Position numbers and translations under genes: made by a program
Source of the DNA: Methylobacterium sp. J-067
GTDB lineage: Bacteria > Pseudomonadota > Alphaproteobacteria > Rhizobiales > Beijerinckiaceae
Assembly (NCBI RefSeq): GCF_022829465.1
Contig: NZ_JAKSXZ010000092.1
Span: forward strand, 293,594 to 357,593
Length of the DNA stretch: 64,000 nt
Direction: 5' to 3'
In this document: one piece after another, positions 25,900 through 36,898 of the stretch
Layout of the letters: every line of letters starts with the position of its first letter
How positions within the stretch are numbered: the stretch's first letter is position 1
Notes under the pieces: generated by a model
Told to the model about the DNA's origin: nothing
Databases searched by the model: none
What the model saw: only the letters and a program-made list of their open reading frames with translations

Positions 25900-26351
25900 G
25901 CGAGGACACCGTCACCGTGGGCGAGGCGGCCCGGCTCACCGGCGTCTCGGCCAAGATGATCCGCTGGTACGAGGCGCGGGGCCTGCTGCCGCCGGCCGCA
26001 CGCACGGCGGCCGGCTACCGCCATTACGGCGAGGCCGAGATCCGCACTTTGCACTTCGTGCGCCGCGCCCGCGATCTCGGCTTCGACGTGGAGGCCATCG
26101 CGGAACTGTTGGCCCTGTGGAGCGACCGCGCCCGGCCGAGCGCGGCGGTGAAGGCCATCGCGCAGACGCGAATCGCGGAGTTGCGCCGCCGGATCGCCGC
26201 CCTGGAGGGGATGGCGCGCAGCCTGGAACGCCTCGCGGCCGATTGCTGCGGCGACGAGCGGCCGGATTGCCCGATCCTCGACGACTTGGCCGCCGGCACG
26301 CCTCCGCCTGCGCGGGGGACGAAGCCGGTGCGGCGCCCGCTCGCGGGTTGA
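25896..26351 (+). CDS. cueR: MerR-family copper-responsive regulator CueR
   Basis: A 151-aa activator. The winged HTH is at residues 5-60 ([19 protein letters not shown]), followed by a dimerisation helix. The metal loop has Cys117 and Cys125 in [11 protein letters not shown], the eight-residue Cys spacing of CueR that binds a single Cu(I), Ag(I) or Au(I). It would act on the palindrome upstream of copA. It is cotranscribed and translationally coupled with copA, unlike the divergent or distant arrangement in enterobacteria. Confidence 0.93.
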   Translation: MSEDTVTVGEAARLTGVSAKMIRWYEARGLLPPAARTAAGYRHYGEAEIRTLHFVRRARDLGFDVEAIAELLALWSDRARPSAAVKAIAQTRIAELRRRIAALEGMARSLERLAADCCGDERPDCPILDDLAAGTPPPARGTKPVRRPLAG

Positions 26352-26415
26352 CGCCGCATCTGGCCTCCGGCTTGCTCGGGCTTCACGGACGCCCCTTCAA
26401 CCCCTCCAGGCCGGC

Positions 26416-27588
26416 ATGCCCGTCCCCGCACCGATCCAAGCCTTGTCCGCCCTGATGACGGCGTGGCGGCGCACGCTACACGCCCACCCCGAACTGCTTT
26501 ACGACGTGGAGCGCACGGCGGAGTTCGTCGCGGCGCGCCTGCGCGAGTTCGGCTGCGACGAGGTCGCCACGGGCATCGGCCGCACCGGGATGGTGGGGGT
26601 GGTGCGGGGACGGGGCCGCGGCTCGAACCGCGCCATCGGCCTGCGCGCCGACATGGACGCCCTGCCGATCCAGGAGGTCCGCGATCTGCCCTACCGCTCC
26701 ACCGTGCCGGGCAAGATGCACGCCTGCGGCCATGACGGGCACATGGCGATGCTGCTAGGGGCCGCATATTACCTCGCCGCCACGCGCGAGTTCGACGGCA
26801 GCGCCGTGCTGATCTTCCAGCCCGCCGAGGAGGGCGGGGGCGGCGGCGAGGCGATGGTCGAGGACGGGCTGATGGAGCGGTTCGGCATCGAATCGGTCTA
26901 CGGGATGCACAACATCCCCGGCATGGCCCTCGGCACCTTCGCCGTGCGGCCCGGCCCGATCATGGCCTCCACCGACCGGTTCATCGTCACCATCGAGGGG
27001 CGTGGGGGCCACGCCGCCCTGCCGCACAACGCCATCGACAGCGTGCTGGTGGCGAGCCACGTCATCATCGCCCTGCAGACGATCGTCTCGCGCAACCTCG
27101 ACCCGCTGCAATCGGCGGTGGTCTCGGTCTGCGCGCTGGATGCCGGCGAGGCGTTCAACGTCCTGCCGCAGAGCGTGACCATGCGCGGCACGATGCGCAC
27201 CCTCTCGCAGGCGGTTCGTACCTCAATGAAGGCCCGGCTGGAGAATTTGGTGCGGGACATCGCGGCGGGCTTCGGCGCGACGGGCCGGGTGGAATACGGG
27301 GCGAGCTATCCGGTCACCGAGAACCACCCCGCCGAGACCGATTTCATGGCCGGCGTCGCGGAATCGCTGGTCGGGCCGGAGCGAGTCGACCGCGCGGTGG
27401 CGCCGATGATGACCGCCGAGGACTTCTCCTACATGCTCGGCCGCCGGCCCGGCGCCTACATGTTCATCGGCAACGGCGACAGCGCCTCGCTGCACCACCC
27501 CCTCTACGACTTTAACGACGAAGCCGCCCCCTACGGTGCCGCCCTCTGGGCACGGCTGATCGAGACCGGGTTGCCGTTGGGGAGTTAG
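26416..27588 (+). CDS. M20D family amidohydrolase (hippurate-hydrolase-like)
   Basis: A 390-aa di-zinc amidohydrolase. Metal and active-site blocks are LRADMDALPI, HACGHDGHM, the FQPAEEGGGGG catalytic Glu pair, and TAEDFSYML with a later SLHHPLYDF. The lid domain carries GRGGHAALPH. Members hydrolyse N-acyl or N-benzoyl amino acids and related amides in the cytoplasm. It begins 64 nt after cueR; a functional link to copper is not evident. Confidence 0.9.
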   Translation: MPVPAPIQALSALMTAWRRTLHAHPELLYDVERTAEFVAARLREFGCDEVATGIGRTGMVGVVRGRGRGSNRAIGLRADMDALPIQEVRDLPYRSTVPGKMHACGHDGHMAMLLGAAYYLAATREFDGSAVLIFQPAEEGGGGGEAMVEDGLMERFGIESVYGMHNIPGMALGTFAVRPGPIMASTDRFIVTIEGRGGHAALPHNAIDSVLVASHVIIALQTIVSRNLDPLQSAVVSVCALDAGEAFNVLPQSVTMRGTMRTLSQAVRTSMKARLENLVRDIAAGFGATGRVEYGASYPVTENHPAETDFMAGVAESLVGPERVDRAVAPMMTAEDFSYMLGRRPGAYMFIGNGDSASLHHPLYDFNDEAAPYGAALWARLIETGLPLGS

Positions 27589-27998
27589 TTGGCAACGGCC
27601 TTGGGCGGTCCACCGCCCTTGCGGCCGTTCTCCCGCGCGGGCGCAGCCTTCACGGCAGAGCGGGGGCGGCCTCCTGCGGTTCCGCGTTGTGCCGCCATCC
27701 AGCCGTCCGAGCCCAGGATGCCCTGAAGGACGGCGGGCACGTAGAGGTCGGCATCGAGCGTGGGCCAGTGCAGACCAAGACCGGACGGGCTGATCTCGAT
27801 GAAGGCGAGGTCGTCGGGTCCCGCCTCCGCCAGCCCCTCCGCGAGGCGCGGCGGGAAGGCGATCTGAACGCCCGTGCTCAGTTCGATGACGATGCGGTCG
27901 GCCTCCCTGTCGTAGCGCGCCGACAGGGCGAAGCCGTTCCGCCGCAGCGCGGCCATCCGCTCCTCGGCCTCTCGGACGTCCTGCTCAGTGACGGCCAT
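27585..27998 (-). CDS. DUF2442 domain protein, possible antitoxin partner
   Basis: A 137-aa protein. Residues 25-85 contain the DUF2442 core (YDREADRIVIELSTG, FIEISPSGLGLHWPTLDADLYVP); the tail is basic and Ala/Gly rich. It overlaps the upstream DUF4160 gene by 14 nt. DUF4160-DUF2442 pairs recur in many genomes and have been proposed as toxin-antitoxin-like modules. ATG 27998 is chosen because upstream codons belong to the other frame's gene. Its stop overlaps the convergent M20 gene by 4 nt. Confidence 0.75.
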   Translation of the reverse strand: MAVTEQDVREAEERMAALRRNGFALSARYDREADRIVIELSTGVQIAFPPRLAEGLAEAGPDDLAFIEISPSGLGLHWPTLDADLYVPAVLQGILGSDGWMAAQRGTAGGRPRSAVKAAPARENGRKGGGPPKAVAN

Positions 27999-28233
27999 GA
28001 ATGGCACTCCATTCCGCACATAAGATTGCGAGCACCCGAGCCACCTCGTCAATGATCTGACCGAGATCACGACGGTTGAAGCCGAAACTTTCACGCAGGC
28101 TCGGCGGTCCATTTGGGCAGTGCAGGATGAAGACCGCTTCACCCTCCGAACCCTTCACGTGGACATGGGCGGGGCGGTGGTCGTTCGGATAGATGACCAC
28201 GCGCAACCCATCGAATCGATAGACGACGGGCAT
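27985..28233 (-). CDS. DUF4160 domain protein, possible toxin partner
   Basis: An 82-aa protein with the DUF4160 signature: RFDGLRVVIYPNDHRPAHVHVKG at the N-terminus (His cluster) and a central GEAVFIL strand followed by helices. It is the first gene of the two-gene unit and overlaps the DUF2442 gene. The activity of the family is not established; a toxin role is suggested only by the recurrent gene pairing and small size. Confidence 0.78.
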   Translation of the reverse strand: MPVVYRFDGLRVVIYPNDHRPAHVHVKGSEGEAVFILHCPNGPPSLRESFGFNRRDLGQIIDEVARVLAILCAEWSAIHGRH

Positions 28234-28303
28234 GGCCGATCGCTATCAAAACGCGCTCCTCTGGGAAATTATGCCCGGGATCTGCCCCCAGGTTTAGCGT
28301 TCC

Positions 28304-29701
28304 TCACCCCCCATAGAGTCCCTTCAGCAGCGCGTAGGCCAGCCGCGCGGTCTGTACCTCGCCGCCTTCGGGGCGCGCGGGCTTCGAGGAGGGGTTCCAG
28401 CCGTAGAGGTCGAAATGGCCGTGGCGCTTCGTCTTGGGGGCGAAGCGGCGCAGGAAAAGGGCTGCCGTGATCGCCCCGGCGAAGGGGCCGTTCGAGACGT
28501 TGTTCAGGTCGGCGATCTTCGAATCGAGCATCGACGCGTAGGGCTGATGCAGGGGCATCCGCCAGATCGGGTCGATTGCCCGCGCGCCGGCCTGCGCCAC
28601 CTCCTGCGCCAGGGTCTCGTCCTCGGTGAAGAAGGCCGGCAGGTCCGGCCCCAGGGCGACGCGGGCCGCGCCGGTCAGGGTCGAGAAGTCGAGGATCAGG
28701 TCGGGCGTCTCCGCATCCGCCAGCGCCAGGGCGTCGGCGAGGATCAGGCGGCCCTCGGCGTCGGTGTTGCCGATCTCCACCGTGAGGCCGGCGCGGCTGC
28801 GCAGCACGTCGCCGGGGCGAAAGGCGTTGCCGGCCACCGCATTCTCCACCGCCGGAATCAGGACGCGCAGGCGCAGCGTCAGCCCCGCGCCCATCACCAT
28901 GTCGGCTGTCGCCAGGGCGACGGCGGAGCCGCCCATGTCCTTCTTCATCAGGAGCATGGCCGCGGAGGGCTTGATGTCGAGCCCGCCCGTGTCGAAGGCC
29001 ACGCCCTTGCCGACCAGCGTGACGCGCGGCGCGTCCTCGGGCCCCCAGGTCAGGTCGATGAGGCGGGGAGGGCGCGTCGCCGCCTCGCCCACGGCCTGGA
29101 TCAGGGGGAATTCCCGTGCCAGTTCGTCACCCTGCACCACGCGGATCGCCGCGCCGTGGCGCTCCGCGAGGGCGCGGGCGGCGGCCTCGATCTCGGCCGG
29201 GCCGAGGTCGTTGGCGGGGGTGTTCACGAGGTCACGGCCCAGGGCCACCGCCCTGGCGATGCGCGTCACCTCCGCCCCGTCGACGCCGTCCGGCGTCACG
29301 AGGCAGGCCTTCGCCCCGTCGCCCTTGCGGTACCGGTCGAAACGATAGCTGCCGAGGAGCCACGCCAGGGTCGCGGTGGTGATGTCCGGCGCGCCGTCGA
29401 GGCGATAGGCGCCCACCGGCAGCAGCGTGGGCAGGCGCCCGGCGATTAGCGGGTCGGCGCCCGGTGCGTCCGGGTCGCCGAGGCCGAAGAGCACCCGCGA
29501 CAGGCTTCCGTCCGCCGCCGGCAGGTAGGCGAGGCTGCCGGCCTTGGCGCTGAAGCCCGTCGCCCAGGCGAAGGCCCGCTCGGTCGCGGTCAAGGCGTCC
29601 TCCCAGCCGCTCGCGCGCAGGCAGGTCACGCCGATGGCGGGCGTGTCGGCCGGCAGAGGCTCGGCAATGGAGCTGGTCTGCGCCGCTGTGGAATGACTCA
29701 T
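28304..29701 (-). CDS. Leucyl aminopeptidase family protein (M17)
   Basis: A 465-aa M17 metallo-aminopeptidase. The C-terminal catalytic domain shows GKGVAFDTGGLDIKPS, KKDMGGSA and the signature NTDAEGRL, which supplies the two-metal ligands and the catalytic Arg. It releases N-terminal amino acids from peptides in the cytoplasm. ATG 29701 is preferred to 29713 because it matches the MSHS start. It is divergent from the TPR lipoprotein gene. Confidence 0.9.
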   Translation of the reverse strand: MSHSTAAQTSSIAEPLPADTPAIGVTCLRASGWEDALTATERAFAWATGFSAKAGSLAYLPAADGSLSRVLFGLGDPDAPGADPLIAGRLPTLLPVGAYRLDGAPDITTATLAWLLGSYRFDRYRKGDGAKACLVTPDGVDGAEVTRIARAVALGRDLVNTPANDLGPAEIEAAARALAERHGAAIRVVQGDELAREFPLIQAVGEAATRPPRLIDLTWGPEDAPRVTLVGKGVAFDTGGLDIKPSAAMLLMKKDMGGSAVALATADMVMGAGLTLRLRVLIPAVENAVAGNAFRPGDVLRSRAGLTVEIGNTDAEGRLILADALALADAETPDLILDFSTLTGAARVALGPDLPAFFTEDETLAQEVAQAGARAIDPIWRMPLHQPYASMLDSKIADLNNVSNGPFAGAITAALFLRRFAPKTKRHGHFDLYGWNPSSKPARPEGGEVQTARLAYALLKGLYGG

Positions 29702-29847
29702 GGACCCTCGCACCCTGTGTCGGGTGGGCGCCCGCCGCGCCCTTAACCCCGGATTAGGCTTAACGGTCTATCACCGCCACGACGGGACGGAGAAGCGCGG
29801 TCCGCTCGATCCGGGCCGCCGTCGTCCGAGTGCGTGCGGAGCGTAAG

Positions 29848-30630
29848 ATGATCTCGGCCTCGAATGCCCGTCGCGGGTTCGCCGTCCTCGCTGTCGCCCT
29901 CGCGCTCGGCGCCTGCAACACCGAAGGCCCCGAGACCACGGGCTCCCTGGGCGCCGTCAGCCCCACCGCAGCCGCCGCCGCCTCGGCCCGCCGCGACCTC
30001 GACGGTCTCGCGGAGGCCTACAAGGCCAATCCGGGCGATGCCCGCACCGCCTTCCGCTACGCCCGCGCCCTGCGCGCCACGGACCAGATCACCCAGGCGA
30101 GCGCCGTCCTGCAGCAGGCTGCCCTGCGCAACCCGAAGGATACGGTGATCCTCGGCGCCTACGGCAAGTCGCTGGTGGAGGCCGGGCGCTACCGCGAGGC
30201 GCTGGACGTCCTCTCCAACGCCCACACCCCGGCCAATCCCGATTGGCGGATCCTCTCGGCAGAAGGCTCGGCCTCGGCGCAGATGGGCGATCAGGCCCGC
30301 GCGCAGGGCTTCTACGAGGCCGCGCTGAAGATCCGCCCGAACGAGCCCTCGCTCCTATCGAATCTCGGCCTGTCCTATGCGCTGTCGCGCGACCTCGACA
30401 AGGCCGAGGAGACGATGCGGCTGGCCGTCTCCCTGCCCGGCGCCGATGCGAAGATGCGGGCGAACCTCGCGCTCGTGCTGGGCCTGAAGGGGCGCTACGC
30501 GGAGGCCGAGACGGTGCTCCGCCAGGACATGGGCCCCGAGGAAGCCACCGCCAACGTCGCGGCCCTTCGCCGCCTCGCCGCCTCGCCGAACAAGTTCAAG
30601 GAAGGCTTGGCGAAGGCGCAGCGGGGCTGA
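29848..30630 (+). CDS. TPR-repeat lipoprotein, TadD-like
   Basis: A 260-aa lipoprotein. The signal peptide ends in a lipobox LALGAC (Cys22 or so), giving a lipid-anchored protein in the envelope. About five tetratricopeptide repeats occupy residues 50-240 (for example ARTAFRYARALRATDQ and PSLLSNLGLSYALS). This layout resembles TadD, the pilotin-type assembly lipoprotein of Flp/Tad pili, but no other tad gene is in view. GGAG lies 6-8 nt before ATG 29848, favouring it over the ATG at 29830. Confidence 0.8.
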   Translation: MISASNARRGFAVLAVALALGACNTEGPETTGSLGAVSPTAAAAASARRDLDGLAEAYKANPGDARTAFRYARALRATDQITQASAVLQQAALRNPKDTVILGAYGKSLVEAGRYREALDVLSNAHTPANPDWRILSAEGSASAQMGDQARAQGFYEAALKIRPNEPSLLSNLGLSYALSRDLDKAEETMRLAVSLPGADAKMRANLALVLGLKGRYAEAETVLRQDMGPEEATANVAALRRLAASPNKFKEGLAKAQRG

Positions 30631-30882
30631 CGTCCCGCCACGCACGACACCCTCCCGCTGGTGTCATCATGCCCCTGTAGCGGGCACATTCGAAACGTTC
30701 TATACGGGCCACGGCTGCGCCGCGCGGCATTCAGGGCGTCCAAATCGCCCCCCGCGCACCGTTCGATCCGGGCACTCCCGGGGCGGCGCGCGCCCGTCGG
30801 GCGCTTCACAGGCCGAACACCGTCGTGGCGCGGGTTATGCCTGCGCGTGTTCGATCAATTCGCAGCGAGGATACGACCAGCC

Positions 30883-33582
<2,700 letters not shown>

Positions 33583-33602
33583 GGCACGATCCGATGTGAC
33601 GA

Positions 33603-33636
33603 AGGGGGCGGTGCCGCTGGCGCCGCCCCTTTTTCG
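33603..33636 (+). terminator. Rho-independent terminator of acnA
   Basis: A GC-rich hairpin pairs AGGGGGCGG with CCGCCCCTT around an inner GCC/GGC pair and is followed by TTTTTC. Confidence 0.85.
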
Positions 33637-33727
33637 TGCCGTGACGGTACGGACAGATCAATCGCGCGCAAGCTTGTCGCCGTTCGGACGCGCCCCATGT
33701 TCTGGTCCCGCAGCCAGGACATGATTC

Positions 33728-34429
33728 ATGACGTCTTTCGCGAGGACAACGCTTGCCGGTATCGCCGTCGCCGGGTTCTTTGGCCTGACGGCCATCGCCC
33801 AGGCCGCCCCGCCCGAGCGGTTGCGGGGCACGATCGAGTCGGTCGAGCCGAACGCCCTCACCCTGACGACCCGCGACGGCAAGACCGAGCGCGTGGCGCT
33901 GGCGGACGACGCCAAGGTGTCGTGGGTGATTCCGGCGAGCCTGGACCAGATCAAGGAAGGCACCTTCATCGGCACCGCCACCAAGGGCGAGAACCCGATG
34001 ACCGCCCTCGAAGTGGTGCTGTTCCCCGAGGCCATGCGCGGCACCGGCGAGGGGCAATACCCCTGGGACGAGATCGCCGACACCACGGCCGCCGGCGGCG
34101 CCAAGGTGAAGAGCGCCATGACCAACGGCACCGTGAAGGCCGAGACCACGGGGAGCACCGCTCACCCGAAGGTCAAGAGCGCCATGACCAACGGCACGGT
34201 GAAGGCCGAGGCCGGCAAGGACGGCACCAAGACGCTCACCGTCAATTACGGCGGCCAGTCGAGCACGATCCTTGTGCCCCCGTCCGCGCCGGTCGTCACC
34301 TTCGAGCCCACCGGGCGAAACGCCTTCAGCAAGGGCGCGAAGGTGTTCGTGGTCGCCACCCGCGCCGACGGCAAACTCACCGCCACCCGCGTCGCCGTCG
34401 GCAAGGACGGCCTGACCCCGCCGATGTGA
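33728..34429 (+). CDS. Secreted repeat-bearing protein, paralogue 1
   Basis: A 233-aa exported protein with a signal peptide (residues 1-26, ending AQA). The first half is a beta-rich domain (RLRGTIESVEPNALTLTTRDG), an OB-like pattern also seen in periplasmic metal-related proteins. The middle contains two copies of KVKSAMTNGTVKA (nt 34103-34141 and 34169-34207). The C-terminal half is again beta-rich and ends GKDGLTPPM. It is followed 50 nt later by a paralogue with the same layout. Relatives are sometimes named metal ABC transporter permease, but no membrane helix beyond the signal is present, so I do not adopt that. Confidence 0.75.
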   Translation: MTSFARTTLAGIAVAGFFGLTAIAQAAPPERLRGTIESVEPNALTLTTRDGKTERVALADDAKVSWVIPASLDQIKEGTFIGTATKGENPMTALEVVLFPEAMRGTGEGQYPWDEIADTTAAGGAKVKSAMTNGTVKAETTGSTAHPKVKSAMTNGTVKAEAGKDGTKTLTVNYGGQSSTILVPPSAPVVTFEPTGRNAFSKGAKVFVVATRADGKLTATRVAVGKDGLTPPM

Positions 34430-34479
34430 CCCGTTCGGTCCCCCGAACCCCCGATCCCTTTCACCGGAGACCATTACCC

Positions 34480-35163
34480 ATGACACTCGTTTCCCTTCGC
34501 CTCGCCGCCGCCGGCCTCGTCACCCTGGCCGGCATCTCCGGCGCTTCGGCCCTCGAGCGCGTGCGCGGCACCATCGACAAGGCCGATGCCAGCTCGGTCA
34601 CGCTCAAGACCGAGTCCGGCGGCACCGAGACCATCGCGCTGACCGGCGCCAAGGTCGTGTCCGTGGTCCCGTCGAGCCTCGACCAAATCAAGGACGGCAC
34701 GTTCATCGGCACCGCCACGAAGGGCGAGAACCCGATGACCGCCCTCGAAGTGGTGCTGTTCCCCGAGTCGATGCGCGGCACGGCCGAGGGCCATTACGGC
34801 TGGGACGCGATCACCGACCACACCGCCACGGGCGGCTCCAAGGTGAAGAGCGCGATGACCAACGGCACGGTGAAGGCCGAGACCTCCGGCGGCCCGAAGG
34901 TGAAGAGCGCGATGACCAACGGCACCGTGAAGGCGGACAAGCCGATGGCCGGCGGCGAGCGGACGCTCACGGTCACCTACGACAAGGATGGCTCGAAGCA
35001 GATCGTCGTCCCGTCCTCGGCCCCGATCGTGGCCTTCGAGCCGGCGGACAACAGCGTCCTCAAGCCGGGTGCGAAGGTGTTCGCGGTGGTCGACAAGGAC
35101 GGCGGCAAGGCCAACGGCAAGCTCGTGGCGGTCGGCAAGGACGGCCTGACCCCACCCATGTAA
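34480..35163 (+). CDS. Secreted repeat-bearing protein, paralogue 2
   Basis: A 227-aa exported protein, clearly a tandem duplicate of the gene before it: shared SLDQIK(E/D)GTFIGTATKGE and NPMTALEVVLFPE blocks and the identical C-terminus GKDGLTPPM. It also carries two KVKSAMTNGTVKA units (nt 34840-34878 and 34897-34935). The signal peptide ends around ASA (residue 24). CCGGAGA precedes ATG 34480. The function is unknown. The duplicates have diverged elsewhere while the repeat units stayed nearly identical. Confidence 0.75.
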   Translation: MTLVSLRLAAAGLVTLAGISGASALERVRGTIDKADASSVTLKTESGGTETIALTGAKVVSVVPSSLDQIKDGTFIGTATKGENPMTALEVVLFPESMRGTAEGHYGWDAITDHTATGGSKVKSAMTNGTVKAETSGGPKVKSAMTNGTVKADKPMAGGERTLTVTYDKDGSKQIVVPSSAPIVAFEPADNSVLKPGAKVFAVVDKDGGKANGKLVAVGKDGLTPPM

Positions 35164-35175
35164 TCCGGCTGTTCA

Positions 35176-35205
35176 CCCTCTCCCCGCACGCGGGGAGAGG
35201 GCCTT
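35176..35205. terminator. Bidirectional hairpin terminator
   Basis: A 12-bp inverted repeat CCCTCTCCCCGC / GCGGGGAGAGGG (35176-35187 and 35190-35201) lies between the convergent repeat-protein gene and the CoA-transferase operon, with CCTTT after it on the plus strand. Confidence 0.7.
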
Positions 35206-35212
35206 TCGACGG

Positions 35213-35872
35213 CTATTTCAGCGCGACCGTGTAATCGCCTTCGGTCTTGGCGCGGATGTCCTCCTCGCTGACGCCGTCGGCGAGTTCGATCAGGGTCATG
35301 CCGCCATCGCCCTTCTTGTCGATGGTGAAGACGCCGAGGTCGGTGATCACCAGATCGACCACATGCGTGCCGGTGAGCGGCAGGTCGCATTCCTTGAGGA
35401 GCTTCGCGCTCTCGGTGCCGTCCTTGTTCTTGGCGACGTGCTCCATCACCACGACGACCCGCTTGACGCCGGCCACGAGGTCCATGGCGCCGCCCATGCC
35501 CTTCACCATCTTGCCGGGGATCATCCAGTTGGCGAGGTCGCCGTTCTGGGCCACCTGCATGGCGCCGAGGATGGACAGGTTGATGTGCCCGCCCCGGATC
35601 ATCCCGAAGGAATCGGAGGACGAGAAGTAGCTCGTCGTCGGCAGGGCGGTGATCGTCTGCTTGCCGGCGTTGATGAGGTCCGGGTCCTCCTCACCCTCGT
35701 AGGGGAAGGGGCCCATGCCGAGCATCCCGTTCTCGGATTGCAGCTGCACCGACATGCCCTCGGGGATGTAGTTCGATACCAGCGTCGGGATGCCGATGCC
35801 GAGGTTCACGTAGAAGCCGTCTTCCAGCTCCTTGGCGGCGCGCGCCGCCATCTGCTCGCGGGTCCAGGCCAT
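35213..35872 (-). CDS. 3-oxoacid CoA-transferase subunit B
   Basis: A 219-aa beta subunit of a class I CoA-transferase (ScoB/AtoA/PcaJ type). The catalytic Glu lies in [10 protein letters not shown], about residue 47, and [14 protein letters not shown] and [11 protein letters not shown] are conserved family blocks. With subunit A it moves CoA from succinyl-CoA to acetoacetate or a related 3-oxoacid, linking ketone/PHB breakdown to the TCA cycle. It follows the A subunit by 21 nt in one operon. Confidence 0.92.
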   Translation of the reverse strand: MAWTREQMAARAAKELEDGFYVNLGIGIPTLVSNYIPEGMSVQLQSENGMLGMGPFPYEGEEDPDLINAGKQTITALPTTSYFSSSDSFGMIRGGHINLSILGAMQVAQNGDLANWMIPGKMVKGMGGAMDLVAGVKRVVVVMEHVAKNKDGTESAKLLKECDLPLTGTHVVDLVITDLGVFTIDKKGDGGMTLIELADGVSEEDIRAKTEGDYTVALK

Positions 35873-35893
35873 GTGCGGTCTCCTCTCCCTCGA

Positions 35894-36634
35894 TCAGTGC
35901 GTGCCGCCGCCGGCCGCGGCGGCCGGGGTCGCGTCGTTGCGCTTGCGGGTGGTGCGCTGCTCGATGCGCTTCTCGCCGGTGTTCACGGCGATGATCCGCT
36001 TCACGAAGATGCCGGGCGTGTGGATCGTGTCCGGGTCGATCTCGCCGGGCTGCACGAGGTTCTCGACCTGCGCGATCGTGACCTTGGCGGCGGTCGCCAT
36101 CATCGGGTTGAAGTTGCGCGCGGTCATCCGGTAGCGGAGGTTGCCCTCGGTGTCGCCGGTATGGGCGTGGACCAGGGCGATGTCGGCGAACAGGCCGCGC
36201 TCCATCACATAATCCTCGCCGTCGAACTGGCGGGTCTCCTTGCCCTCGGCCACCTTGGTGCCGAAGCCGGTCTTGGTGAAGAAGGCCGGGATGCCGGCGC
36301 CCCCCGCGCGGATGCGCTCGGCCAGCGTGCCCTGCGGGTTGAACTCGATCTCGAGTTCGCCGCCGAGATACTGGCGGGCGAATTCCTTGTTCTCGCCGAC
36401 GTAGGACGAGATCATCTTCGCGACCTGACGGGTTTCCAGGAGCTTGCCGAGGCCGACGCCGTCGATCCCTGCGTTGTTGGAGACGATGGTGAGGCCCTTC
36501 ACGCCTGACGCCTGGACGGCGTCGATCAGCTCGTCGGGGATGCCGCACAGGCCGAAGCCGCCGCACATGATCATCATGTCGTCGCGCAGGAGACCGGCGA
36601 GCGCCTCCGTCGGACCCTTAAAGACCTTCCGCAT
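35894..36634 (-). CDS. 3-oxoacid CoA-transferase subunit A
   Basis: A 246-aa alpha subunit (ScoA/AtoD type) with the CoA-binding CGGFGLCGIPDELID loop and NNAGIDGVGLGKLL. The C-terminal 20 residues are an Ala/Gly-rich extension with no family counterpart. It has a strong ribosome-binding site (GGGAGGAAGG) upstream of ATG 36634; the ATG at 36679 would add 15 unconserved residues. It is first in the operon, upstream of subunit B. Confidence 0.92.
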   Translation of the reverse strand: MRKVFKGPTEALAGLLRDDMMIMCGGFGLCGIPDELIDAVQASGVKGLTIVSNNAGIDGVGLGKLLETRQVAKMISSYVGENKEFARQYLGGELEIEFNPQGTLAERIRAGGAGIPAFFTKTGFGTKVAEGKETRQFDGEDYVMERGLFADIALVHAHTGDTEGNLRYRMTARNFNPMMATAAKVTIAQVENLVQPGEIDPDTIHTPGIFVKRIIAVNTGEKRIEQRTTRKRNDATPAAAAGGGTH

Positions 36635-36898
36635 CGAACCGTCCTTCCTCCCGTCGGCTTCTGCCGAGCCGTTAAGCATGATCCGGGCCTGCTCTTCCCC
36701 ATTCCGGGCCCCGGGTCCAGTGCCCGGAGCGGCAGCGCGACCGATCCGTTACGCACGGGAATCACAGGTTCCTCAGGGGAGGGCGGGGCGCGGGCAGACA
36801 AAAGCCTTGGAAACCGTTAAGGGCTTGGACACTCGACGAGCCCTGCCGGGCCGCGCCGGCTCTCTCGCCGCGTCGCGGCGCGGCTCCTCCGGAGCCCG

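Noticed and set aside
30661..30882. N-terminal extension of aconitase
   Set aside because: Residues are low-complexity and do not match aconitase; GTG 30883 gives the normal start.
34103..34935. Four near-identical 39-nt units as a CRISPR-like array
   Set aside because: They are in frame inside two genes, spaced irregularly and encode a peptide repeat.
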